NCBI GenBank assembly: GCA_039704465.1
Contig: JASFAU010000011.1
Location: 992,001-1,056,000, forward strand
Length of the DNA stretch: 64,000 nt
From: Plasmodiophora brassicae
Lineage: Eukaryota > Endomyxa > Phytomyxea > Plasmodiophorida > Plasmodiophoridae
Reading direction: 5' to 3'
Below, in pieces: positions 30,130 to 40,141 of the stretch. The position numbers and the translations under genes were made by a program. The notes under the pieces were generated by a model. It was given only the letters and a program-made list of their open reading frames with translations, did no database searches and had not been told where the DNA came from. Numbering within the stretch: position 1 is the stretch's first letter; every line of letters starts with the position of its first letter.

Positions 30130-30605
30130 ATGGACTACGTGCTGTCCATCTCGCGAGGCATTCGGCAGCATCTATTAAGTTCCTCTTCACCGCAGGATTG
30201 ACTCTGTCAGGGAGTACTGATGTCGAGGCTCCTGTTGCGCTGGGGGTCCACCCATGGGGGTCGGCCGCTGAGCTAGGTGAATGACACTTTCTAGATGTAT
30301 ATGGACCGGGCTCCACCCATGGGGGTCGAGCGCACCATTGCTGATGTCGTCGTTTGCTACTTTGCATTCTATCAAGGTACCCGAGGTTCTTTGATACGCT
30401 AAATCGTGTATGCATAGGTGGAAGACGGTCTCGAAGAGGGTGTCCGTAAATGGATTTTCCACCGATTTGTCCCATGGGGTTACAAGGTGGTTTTTAGTGA
30501 GTAGTGGGTGTTCTGCACTCGAGTCTCACACTACCCTACGTCTTCGTCCGTCATTCTCCTCTCGACTGCTCCTCTGACTCCGGTTCTGAGTTCGGGAAAA
30601 GGCAG
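30130..30605. other. Ty3 3' untranslated region and polypurine tract
   Basis: About 475 bp without a gene. CACCCATGGGGGTCG occurs twice (about 30250 and 30316). The last dozen bases, GGGAAAAGGCAG, are purine-rich and abut the LTR, as expected of the plus-strand primer. Confidence 0.7.
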
Positions 30606-30821
30606 TGTAGTCCGGGGTCCTATATTTAGCTCCTCATCACCTACGTCAGCATCAGCATCCTCCAGATATTCACATGCGCCAGAGATTCATATGTCGAGAT
30701 ATGCGGGGATCGAGAGCACGCGATCACGTGCGCCGCTGATGGGAGAGCGGGGTACGGGATCGATGGTGGATAAACGGCATTCGTCTATTGTGTCACCCGA
30801 GGCTTGACGGAAGACACTATA
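30606..30821 (+). repeat. 3' LTR of Ty3 element
   Basis: 216 bp copy of 24686-24901 with one noticed difference, followed by the target duplication GTAC (30822-30825). Confidence 0.93.
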
Positions 30822-30989
30822 GTACGTGAGGACTATAGCTATGATTTATAACGCTTGCCGGGAGGGTAGGCGTTATATAACGTAAGGATAACGATAGAGA
30901 GTCTGTACCCCACTCGTTGTCCATATCTACAAACGGATATGGATTGCCATTACCAGAATTGAACAGATCTGGAACGGATTTGAAGACAG

Positions 30990-32215
30990 CACAATGGCGG
31001 ACAGCGCGCCGGGGTCGTCGTCGTCGGCTCCTGCTCGACGCGGGAAGGCACCCGGGCACAACAACTTCACGTCCTCCGAGGACGTCATTATCGCCAGAGC
31101 TTACAAGGCCTTCACCACGGATGCGTCGGTAGGCACCGACCAGGATGGCGTCGCGTCACCGACGAAACCCACCGTTTGGTGAATGACTCCCCGTCGTTCG
31201 TCCGAGATCGTTCAGAAGTGCCTGCTCAAGTTCTCTGGGTGCATGAGCAAGGCCTTGCTGGCCGGATCGCACTCTGGCTGGGCGTTAGACGACTACACCA
31301 ACCTTGCCAAGGAATGCTACCACCAGGAGATGGAGAAAGAGTTCGGCAGGGAGCTCGTGTGGGCGGAGGTCAGAGGTAGGCGCCACTGCCATTATCGGCC
31401 CCTTCGTGGCCTCTTCCAGCATCATCGCCAACCGACGCGACTCCTGCGGTTTCTGCTGCAATTCAACGCGCGCTTCGACGAGCAGTTGCTGGCGGCGCTT
31501 GAGGCTCAAGTACCCCACCGACTCACTGCAACGGCCTTCAGCGAACAGCCTGGGATTATACCGATCACGAGCGACAGCCGCCAGCTCGTGCGCCGCCTCC
31601 GCTCGCTTGCGGGCAATTTCGCTCTTCGCCACGTTCCTGGCGAGGAATTCTTGGAGAAATCCACCACCCGCGTCGTGATCGCAGCCGGCTTCCTCATCCT
31701 TCAATCGCTTCGCCTTTTACTTTCACTTTCCAACTGCAGGTCGATTGCTCAGCGCCAAGGGCGTAGCGAGAATCTGTGATGCATCGCCGGCAACACTGAC
31801 GGCGTCATGACCGGCTTCCGCACTTTGATGGTCATCTACGTCGAGGTTGAGCGCCTGCTGCTCCGACGCCGAGATCGTGTACGGGGGGACGGCGAACTTC
31901 GGCAGGTTTCTACCCTCCGCCCACACGAGCTCCCTGCCGAACTCTTTCTCCATCTCTTTGTGGTAGCATTCCTTGGCAAGGTTGGTGTAGTCGTCTAACG
32001 ACCAGCCAGAGTGCGATTCGGCCAAGGCCTTGCTCATGCACCCAGAGAACTTGAGCAGGCACTTCTGAATGTTGTTCTGCCATCTCGACCGAATGCTTAG
32101 CCAGCTTCGTTCTCGGACGAACGACGGGGAGTCATTCGCCAAACGGTGGGGTTCGTCGGTGACGCGACTTCATCCTGGTCGGTGCCCACCGACGCATCCG
32201 TGGTGATGGCCTTTG
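30990..32215. mobile_element. Myb/SANT-like transposon remnant, inverted arrangement B
   Basis: A plus-strand arm (about 30994-31370: NNFTSSEDVIIARAYKAF, TDASVGTDQDG, LLKFSGCMSKAL, LDDYTNLAKECYH, KEFGRELVW) faces an inverted arm (about 32215-31900) encoding the same blocks. Between them lies about 500 bp including EFLEKSTTRV-type sequence. Frameshifts and an inserted deletion break the coding frame on both arms. Same unit as 19500-20600, and again followed by the shared segment at 32245. Confidence 0.65.
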
Positions 32216-32220
32216 TAATC

Positions 32221-32780
32221 CACATATCTCCAACGTTGACGTTGTTGAGCTGCCTGTTGTATCCATATCGATCAGGTCATCGGCGCGTGTCGCTGTTACG
32301 TCGGCTAAAACGATGCAACCCGATATGGATGCTCTTCGACGTCAGCGTGTTGTCGAACAAGCGGCTGTACCTGCTTGTTCGGCACGACGCATCATACGGC
32401 CTCACGATCCAGCTGGACCTGTCCGTGATGTGGAGGCTGCCGTGTCGACAGGTCGTGTTGGGTCGTGTCGTGCCAATGTCCGTTCGAGGTGTCGTCATCT
32501 TCCGCAACCCGTTCCTGTCGCTGCTGGACGAGTCGTCGCTGCAACTCGTGACGGGTGCCACGTACGCGGCTGGCGGCCACGCTGCCCGACAAGTTGGCGA
32601 TGTGCTCCGCCGTCATCCTCGGCGAGAGTCCAGTGGAATAAACAATACGCACAATGTGCTTCGTCAAAGCGATACGCCAAGCATCACGCACCGCCCACAA
32701 ACTGATCTAGGTAACTGTGACTGCCAGGTGCCAACAACGTTACAGAAGCAGCAAACCGAGCTCTGCAACCAGTCATAGGA
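32221..32780 (+). repeat. Shared segment following the Myb-like palindrome, longer copy
   Basis: 32245-32440 matches 20600-20760. Here the same plus frame runs on (IQLDLSVMWRLP, then VVPMSVRGVVIFRNPFLSL and SSLQLVTGATYAAGGHAA) to about 32650. It may be a captured host gene fragment or the end of the mobile unit. It sits just upstream of the class C receptor gene. Confidence 0.55.
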
Positions 32781-32851
32781 CTGTGGCCACCTCGGTTCCC
32801 GGCCCGTAGGACAGCGCTCGGAAAGGACCGAACAGTTGACCTCGTGGACGA

Positions 32852-35800
32852 ATGGACGCCGGCTGTCTGTCCGCTCGTGTGATCACGCCATCCACCTGCT
32901 GCGCACCAGGCTGGATGATTGCAATCGTACTGGCCGCCTTGGCCGGCACCAGCGCTGCGATCACGAATTGGTCGACGTGCGGGAAGCCGTGCGAAACGCC
33001 CAGCTCCGCCGTCTTCGTGCAGCTGACGCCCGGCGACAACCCCATCCGCCTTGTCGCCCTGCCGCCTGCATCGGACGATAAGTATTCGATGCTGTTCAAC
33101 GCGTTGACGAACGCGGACCCAACCCTGGCCGTCTTGTTTGCCGACTTCATCTGGGCGGGCGCGTTCGCTCCGTACTTGCTCGACCTGAACTTGGCGCTGA
33201 CGCAAGACGAGCTGGACCTTGTTGCGCCACAGCTTCTGCAATTCACGACGATCAACGGCGCCCGCATTGCTGACCCGTATTACGTCAATGCAGGGTTCCT
33301 GTACTACCGCAAGGACCTTCTCGCCAAGTACGGTTTCACTGGGCCGCCAGCCACCTGGGACGAACTCGAGCACCAGGCCGCCGTTATCATGGCGAACGAA
33401 ACGGCGACGAACCCGAACTTCTGGGGGTACTCCTGGCAAGGGTCGGCCTACGAGGGCCTCACCTGCAACGCCCTGGAGCTGTTCGCCTCGCACGGCGCCG
33501 GCACCATCGTTGACGCCGATGGCCACGTGTCCTTCAACAATGCTGCCGGTCTGAAGGCGCTAACCCGTATGCAGCGTTGGATCGGGTGGATCAGCTCGCC
33601 GGCCTGTGCGGCAACCACCCTCGAAGCTACAAAAAAAGACGTTGCGCGCGCAAGGTACGGCGCGTTGCGCGCGCAACGTTGCGCAACGTTGCGCAAGTTT
33701 GCGCAAGTTTGCGCAAGGTTGCGCAAGTTTGCGCATGGTTTCATTGGTTTGTCGGCCTACCGTGGTCGCCGGTCGGCGCTCGATGCCATGGCGGACCGAC
33801 GGCAGACTACCAGCAAAACTGGTGCAACTGGTGCAACTGGTAGCAAAACTGGTACAACTGGTAGCAAAACTGGTACAACTGGTACGCGAAACTGGTACAA
33901 CTGGTAGCTAAACCGGTATTGGGGTCAGACGCAGAGCGTCCGGAAATTCGCTGCGAAGCTCGGCTGGTGTCCGGCGTCGATGTTGGGGGGTCGGCGACGT
34001 GGCCTGGCGTGGTGCTGCGCCGTTGTTCTCGATGACGTCAACGTGGTTGAACCACGGCCCGTACGTACTGAATATCGATTCTTGGTCGCCAGCGAGCTGA
34101 TCGACAAGTACCGACGGCTGAAGCAGCCGGTCACGACGATCCTCCTGGACAACCAGAAAGCGTACGACGACGACCGAGCGCGCCCTCGCCAACGAGAAGT
34201 TGCTGGCGCGCGGCGTCCCCGCTCACGTTAATGTCGCTGTCGTCCAGTCGCAGTTCGACGGATGCACGTTCCAGATGATGCTGGACAGGCAGCTGTCGAG
34301 CGCGATTGACGTGCTGGTCGGCGTCTTCCAGAGAGCCATGTTGTCCCTGCTCCTGTTCAACATCCACATCGACGACCTGCCGGTCGGGCTGTGCCGCGTC
34401 TTCGGACGCGTTGCACCCTCGCTGTACGGTCAGCCCATCTCTGCGCAGATGTTCGCCGACGACACGTCGCTTTACGCGTTGTCGGACGACGTCGCGCAGC
34501 GGATGCTGGATCACCGCGAGGATTACGACCGGCGGCACTGGTTCGTATTCAATGCTCGAAAGCCACAGGTGACGAAGGACCCGGCGCGCCGCGGCGCGAC
34601 GTTCACAACCATGGGAGACGAGATCCCGGACGAGGCCGACCTGGCGTCTTCGACCAAGTTACCAAGTTCCTGGGAATGGTGATACGCGACGTGATTTCGC
34701 CAATGGTGCCCAGCTCACGAACAGGACGGGAAAGGCCAAGTCGCTGCTTCTGGCGAGTGGCGATCGGACGGACCGGCGCCCTTGCAACCAAGCACTTCTC
34801 CCTGGCCCGCAAGCGACTGCTCATCTTCATCTGGGTCCGCGCCCGCGCCGAGTATGGCCTGGCCTCCTCGGATCATTCGTAAGCGTCGCTCGTGGGCATA
34901 GACTCGTTGATGAAGTCGTCGGTGGCAATGTATCGTGCGCGGCAACGTCCTGATGCTGCGCGCAGCCGGCATCCCACCGGCGGCCGCACGTCGTTCGGCT
35001 GCGCGCGACTCGTCTCTTCAAGATCGAGCAAATCGCGGCGTCCGTTCCGATGGATGCGCTGCCGATCGTCGGCGAGAATGTGCAGTTCCTGCCGTTAACG
35101 GCGAAGCGGGCGCTCGCGGATCGACACAGCAACGTCGTGAAGATGACGCGCCGGTGCCCGGTGCTCGCACGCTGCAACCAGCTGTGGGCGGCCGGCGCGC
35201 CGGCGCAGCGCGTGCGCCAGCAGCTGGTCGACGAGTGCAAGCGCACGGGTCGACGTGTGCCGAGATTGCCGCCGCTGCCGACGGGAGAGCGCCCTGCTAC
35301 AGAAGCTGCACCAGCGGACGTGGGACGGCGCAAAGGGGAAGCTGATGGCGCTGCAGGTCCAGCGGTACACCCAGCCGCATCCCGTGGAGCGATGTGCCGG
35401 CGAATTCGAAGCACGCGTACGCTGTCCTCTCCTGGATCTGCAACCGGTACCTGGTCTGCCTGATCCCGTGCCAGGGGTGTGTCGGGTGTTACCCGACGTT
35501 TCAGTTCCACCTGGGGGGTTGCGTCGAGCCCATGCGCTTGCTGCACCCGCTGATCGATTGGCGAATTTGGCTAATGCACCCGAGCGGGCCGACTACCGCG
35601 ATGCCTTCGACTACCTCGCGCTCCAATTCCAAGAATACGACATTTTACTGAGACATGAACCTGAGGCGGCCGATTCGACGACGGTGCCCTGCATCATGCC
35701 GACCTGGCGGGATCCGACCTTCAGGTTGTCTGACCGACAGCGCCGGTAGATGCACGTGCTGGGTACGGCGACCCGGGCAACCGTCGCCAAGTGCATGCAT

Positions 35801-38800
35801 GAGGCGCCGTTGTCGATGTCGGCCCAGGCGTCGCATCGCTGGCCGGACCGCACTGCATCGCGTTCGTCGAACCCGGCCTGCAGGACGATCCGGACAACCA
35901 AGCCGCCGTCGTCCCCGTCCCCGCCGCCGAGGCCGTCGTCGAGCACGTCCAGCACGAACCAGACCGCTATGTCGACTTGCTGCTTTAATTAAGCCAGCGC
36001 TGCGGTGCATACGCCCGCTGCGTGGACCGAGCACAGCCGGCGCAGTGCGTACCATCACCTGCTCGGGCGACCGGCGATCGCTGACGATCCGGCGCCGCAT
36101 AACAGCAACTCCAGGCGACACCTACCTTTTATTCATTACGATTAAACATAGAATTTCCTTACTTAGGTTGGTGTCCGTTTCGCCGTTCTTCAGCCTCACA
36201 GGCTGTTCGTCAGCAGCTCTGCGCGCGCGCTGAACCGGCGTCTGACGCGACACGCCACACCGACCCAACGCAGCAAGGCACCTACCGCATCCCACACAAT
36301 GACCAACTCCGGTTCAGCGAGACGTCACGCGGCTGCTGACGAACAGTCTGTGAAGCTGCAGAATCGCGATAGCGGACACCACCACACTCAAGTAAGCGTC
36401 GACCGCGATATTCGAAGTACTGACGGTGGTTAACAGGCCCCTACGTTGCGCCCCCCTCCCGCACACCACGCGAAGCACCCACCTTATTGGAAGCTTGGCG
36501 TTGTGCACACGTTCGGGAAGATCGGAAAGATGCTTGCTGGGCATCGGCACCTTGCGCATCTCGGCCGACCTGATCGTCGAGACCAGCACCAATATCTAAC
36601 TAATCCGGACACTGGCCCTCCACCTTCTCGTCGTCTTCCAGCTTCTAGCGTCGAGCAGTACCTCATCTTCCTTATCAACGTTATCATCCAACCTGGGCAC
36701 ACCGTGAGTCGTACGTTCCATGGGACAAGACACCCCGGTACGAACAGTTGCTCGTCGACGACGTTTTCCTTGGGTCATGCTCGCCTATCGCTGTGTCCAG
36801 CTCCTCGTCGTCTCCAACATCGTCGTCGTCGCCCGGCTCTCGGCGGTCGTCGTCGCGTTCATCCGGGTTCCCTTCGTGGAGATTGCCGTCGAACACGTTG
36901 TCTATCTCCATGACCGCTTCATCGCGGTTGACACGATCCCGCTCATTCTACCGACACGGTTCAGTGCACGACGACGGGGACAACGACTACCACAGCGCGT
37001 ACCTGATGGGTCCTAATCGTGATCGTCGTCGGGATATCTTGTTGGAGGCCCAATAGTTGTTCTTCGTCCTCGATCTGGTCACTGACCTCGGCGCGGCGCA
37101 CGCGGTCAACGTCGTTCGCACGCCCGCGCCTGGCCGCTTACGAACACAGACACTTGTATAAACGAGCCTGACAAAGAGTCACAGCATACGTCGCCACAGC
37201 GTGGTTGACGACCTTAGCGGGGATTTGCTGTACACCCCATCCACACATGCCAGGTTGTACTGGCGCAGGTGGCTGCGGGCGCCTATCAGGAATCGATCGC
37301 AGTACCGTCTGCACCAGCAACGCGATAGCGTCCCTCACTCACCGCCGTCGAGTCAACATCGGCACAGACGACCTGCTCTTCCGCAGCTGACCACACAGAC
37401 AACATTAGCCATTGTTAGTCCCGTGGTAGTCACGAGGGCGTCCGACGAATGCGATTCGAAGCACGGCGCGGCAGCCGAAACCGCCAGGGCGGGTACGTAC
37501 GACGCGCGCCCATTGACAATATGCTTTTGTTCTTTATGAGGTCTAGGCGTTTGTAGCTTTCCCCAACACGACCGCCCGACCGAACATTCGCCCAAGGAGG
37601 AGCTAGTTTCGCTATCAGTTGTACCAGTTTTGCTGCCAGTTGTACCAGTTTTGCTGCCAGTTGTACCAGTTTTGCTACCAGTTGTACCAGTTTCGCGTAC
37701 CAGTTGTACCAGTTTCGCGTACCAGTTGTACCAGTTTCGCGTACCAGTTGTACCAGTTTTGCTACCAGTTGTACCAGTTTTGAGGCAACGTTGCGCAAGT
37801 ATGCGCTTGTTTGCGCTTGTTTGCGCGCGCAACGTCGTGTTTTCGCCGACGCCAGCCTAAACTTTTTTTTTGCAGCTTCAAGGGTGGTAGGGGCCGGGTA
37901 CATCGAGCCCGACAGCCAAGCAGACTTCCTCGCCGGCAACTCCGTCTTCCATCGTAACTGGCCTGCCACGCTCGGTGCACTTCAGGGCACACCTTTGCAG
38001 CATCTTGTCGGCGTCGCCCTGCTGCCCAACGACGGACCGGGGACACGATCGCACGGGACCCTGGGCGGGTGGATGGTCGGCATCAACAAAGCGGTCGCCA
38101 TGCGCGGTATGGCCGTCGACATCCTCCTGGCGCTGGTCTCGCCAAAGACGCAGGTCGCCAACTTCCGCAACTTCGGGCGCCTGCCCACACGCTCCGACAT
38201 GTACTTCGGCAGCGGCCTGTGCCAACCGTTCAATCTGTCCCACGCGCAGATCTGCGACGTGACGCCGCTGCCCGACGACTACATCGTCAACCGGTTCAGC
38301 GTGCAGACCAAGTCAAACTACGTGAAGGCGTCGTCGTTCCTGTACAAGGCGGTCAACGATGTGCTCGTCGGGCGCTTGTCCCCGCAGGACGCCCTGAACC
38401 AGGCCGAATGTTCGATGGTGGCGCTTCTGCACGGGCGCGATGCTCTGCCCGGCCACTGCCTGTTTGAGGTACGGGTGGCGAACTGGGCCACGTCGCTGGT
38501 CACGGCGATCACCTCGGTCAGCATCGTCATTGTCGTCCTGTGCATCGTTGCCGTCATGGTCCAGGCAGCGCACCCGGTGATGAAAGCGGCGTCGCCTTCG
38601 TTCTGCGTCGCCATCCTCACCGGTGGTGCCATACTGCTCTCGTCGAACTACGCCGCTGCCGTCTACCCACCGAACTGGCCCGGATCCTGCTGGGTCAGCG
38701 CCTGGCTGTTCGCGGTCGGGTTCGCGCTGATGATGGGCGCGCTGATCTTCAAGCACTGGCGTGTGTATCGCATATTCAAATCGTCGTCGTCCACCGGGTT

Positions 38801-39398
38801 TCGCGTTGTCAAGATGACGAACGTGATGCTCGCCCGGTACCTGTCCGTCATGCTGGCCGTCGTCGCGACTGCCATGGGCGTCTGGATGGCCCTGCAGGGC
38901 AGCGCGCCCGTCAGCGCCCGCGTCTTCGTGCCATCGCCGTGTGCCGCGACCGACCAGGACCTGCGCCAGTTCTCATTCGTCTGCGCGTACAACGCGCCAG
39001 GCCTGTGGCTGCTGGGTATCGGAAGCCTGGCGTTGGTGGCGACCGCGACGGCATTAGCGATCAGGTCGCGCCATATCGCCATGCTTATGTACAATGAGAG
39101 CGCGCACATGGCAATGTGCACGTACAACATCATGCTGGTCACCACGCTGACAATCCCCGTCCTGGCACTGACGTCCGGGAATGCAACGACCCAGCTCGTC
39201 ATCCGCGTCGTGGCGACGGTCATCGTCGTCCTGGGGTCGGTTGTGTCGTTGTTCGCGCAGAAGTTCTGGATCATTGCATTCTACACGCCAGACGACGTCG
39301 ACAAGCTGACGAAGCAGAGGGCCACGAAAGACACGTTCACCACAAACATGGCAAACACTCATTCCAACGCGGCAGCTGGTCAGTCTTCGCGGAAATGA
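32852..39398 (+). CDS. Class C (GABA-B-like) receptor with solute-binding ectodomain
   Basis: Exon 1 (32852-33605) plus exon 2 (37891-39398) give 753 aa in frame. The signal segment is MIAIVLAALAGTSAA. The ectodomain (about 40-470) is a bacterial-type extracellular solute-binding fold (YYVNAGFLYYRKDLLAKYGF, PPATWDELEHQA, FWGYSWQGSAYEGL; then GNSVFHRNWPAT after the splice). A class C seven-helix core follows, with ASPSFCVAILTGG, CWVSAWLFAVGFALMMGAL, IFKHWRVYRIF and a final FYTPDD before a short tail. Such receptors sense small molecules and couple to G proteins. The 4285-bp intron (GTGCGG...GGTAG) is almost wholly the mobile element at 33614-37888; splicing is inferred from phase (TGG across the junction) and from family continuity. 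Confidence 0.88.
33614..33911. repeat. Left terminal inverted repeat with 21-bp subrepeats
   Basis: Terminal ACCACCCTCGAAGCTACAAA, GC-rich GCGCAA repeats (33650-33735), about 80 bp of linker, then about four to five 21-bp units (33815-33911). Inverted match of 37604-37888. Confidence 0.88.
34000..35480 (+). pseudogene. Decayed LINE-type reverse transcriptase
   Basis: Motifs appear in order but in shifting frames: TTILLDNQKAYDD (about 34134), ARGVPAHVNVAVVQ, LLLFNIHIDDLP (34345-34380), MFADDTSLYAL (about 34449, the catalytic [F/Y]ADD box), then a W-x-x-x-N-x-x-K-like RHWFVFNARKPQ. Downstream, CPVLARCNQLWAAG and CRDCRRCRRESALLQKLH resemble the Cys-rich tail that ends many non-LTR polyproteins. 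No endonuclease domain was seen. Confidence 0.75.
35990..37600. other. Non-coding interior of the receptor-intron element
   Basis: Only short frames; one on minus (36911-36684) has an acidic run DDDDVGDDEELD and another (37338-37138) a Pro-rich start. Neither shows a domain, and they are not joined convincingly. Confidence 0.4.
37604..37888. repeat. Right terminal inverted repeat with 21-bp subrepeats
   Basis: About eight units of TTGTACCAGTTTCGCGTACC type (37616-37780), then GCGCTTGTTT repeats and a terminal poly-T plus GCAGCTTCAAGGGTGGT. The poly-T/GCAG reads as a strong splice acceptor just before the one I favour. Confidence 0.88.
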
Positions 39399-40141
39399 AA
39401 CCTCCGTTCCCGCGTGCATTGCCCCAGGCAATACAAACCGGGCCGGACATGTTCTTGTTGTACGCGGAACGGAAATGCTGTCGTACCATCGTTCGAAGCA
39501 GATAGTCGTTCCTGCGTGTGGAGCGCATGCAATGCGCAAGTCCGCCTTGGGCAGACTTTGATCAGGCAGGTGTTTACACGTCATGATGCCATCTTGTTCG
39601 CCATAGCGCCTCCATGAACGTCGCCGCCCACATGGTCACAGCGTGCCTGCGCCTGCCTCTGACAGTGTGCAACACGTTGGTGGGTATCCGGTTGCGGCAG
39701 GGCGCTGATCCTGGCCACTTGGGGAAGGACCCGCGTACGTGCACGTGCCTGGCGAAACCGCCGCCAGTGGGATGAACTAACAGCACTACTCGGGCCTGTG
39801 CGCGGCGACGCCATCTTGGACGTCAAGAACGTCGCCAGGCATGGCAGCGTACGTTCTGGAACCCAGTCGCTGCATGCGTGTCGCCTCTAGCTAGTCTCGT
39901 ACGCTGCTGCCACGGGGTTGCTGCACGTGACATGGCCTGTGCCACGCCGTGGTCTTCCCTGTCGCCTGGCACCCACGCGCCAGCAGCAGCCTTCATGCCA
40001 GGGGCCTTTTCCCATGCTACCACTTGGACCCAGGTGACAGTAGCCACACGTATTACAGTTTGGCACGTTTGTATTCCCATGGAACATCACTACAGTTGAA
40101 CAAAATCGCGCGCGCGATACGTCGAACGTATCGTTCGTCGC
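39399..40141. other. Intergenic between convergent receptor genes
   Basis: About 740 bp between the class C receptor (plus) and the third PA-7TM receptor (minus). Similar stretches around GCCATCTTG...CGTCGCC occur at about 39589 and 39810. No gene seen. Confidence 0.5.

Larger units (their letters stand above)
24686..30821 (+). mobile_element. Full-length Ty3/gypsy chromovirus-type LTR retrotransposon
   Basis: 6136 bp with 216-bp LTRs (24686-24901 and 30606-30821) that differ at one noticed base, a GTAC duplication on both sides, a polypurine tract (GGGAAAAGGCAG) before the right LTR, and gag and pol with all catalytic motifs. The LTR ends are TGTAGT...ACTATA, an imperfect terminal inverted repeat. 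The sequence after the left LTR (GTGGCCACTACGTG) does not match an initiator-Met primer site, so priming is unresolved. Near-identical LTRs indicate recent insertion. Confidence 0.95.
33614..37888. mobile_element. 4.3-kb inverted-repeat element filling the receptor intron
   Basis: Both ends carry ACCACCCT(C/T)GAAGCT(A/G)CAAAAAAA in inverted orientation (33614 rightwards; 37888 leftwards), then a GCGCGCAA/GCGCAAGTTT zone and a 21-bp tandem repeat around ACTGGTACAACTGGTAGCAA. The interior (34000-37500) has a decayed reverse transcriptase and little else. The intron outside the element is only GTGCGGCA on the left and AG on the right. No clear target duplication was found. It could be an inserted transposon that supplied splice sites, or one that replaced an older intron. 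Confidence 0.8.

Noticed and set aside
32684..33526. 280-codon minus frame opposite the receptor ectodomain
   Set aside because: The plus strand aligns with a solute-binding fold; the minus frame is a shadow.
32852..33605. Bacterial origin of the solute-binding segment as a separate gene
   Set aside because: It joins in phase to a class C receptor core, and this domain pairing is known in eukaryotes; no bacterial-type operon context.
33640..33920. Direct repeats resembling a CRISPR array
   Set aside because: Units are contiguous 21-bp tandem repeats without spacers, inside inverted termini of a mobile element in a eukaryotic gene.
36446..36913. Possible gene in the receptor-intron element
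   Set aside because: Low-complexity Ser/Arg frames on both strands with no motif and no consistent splicing.
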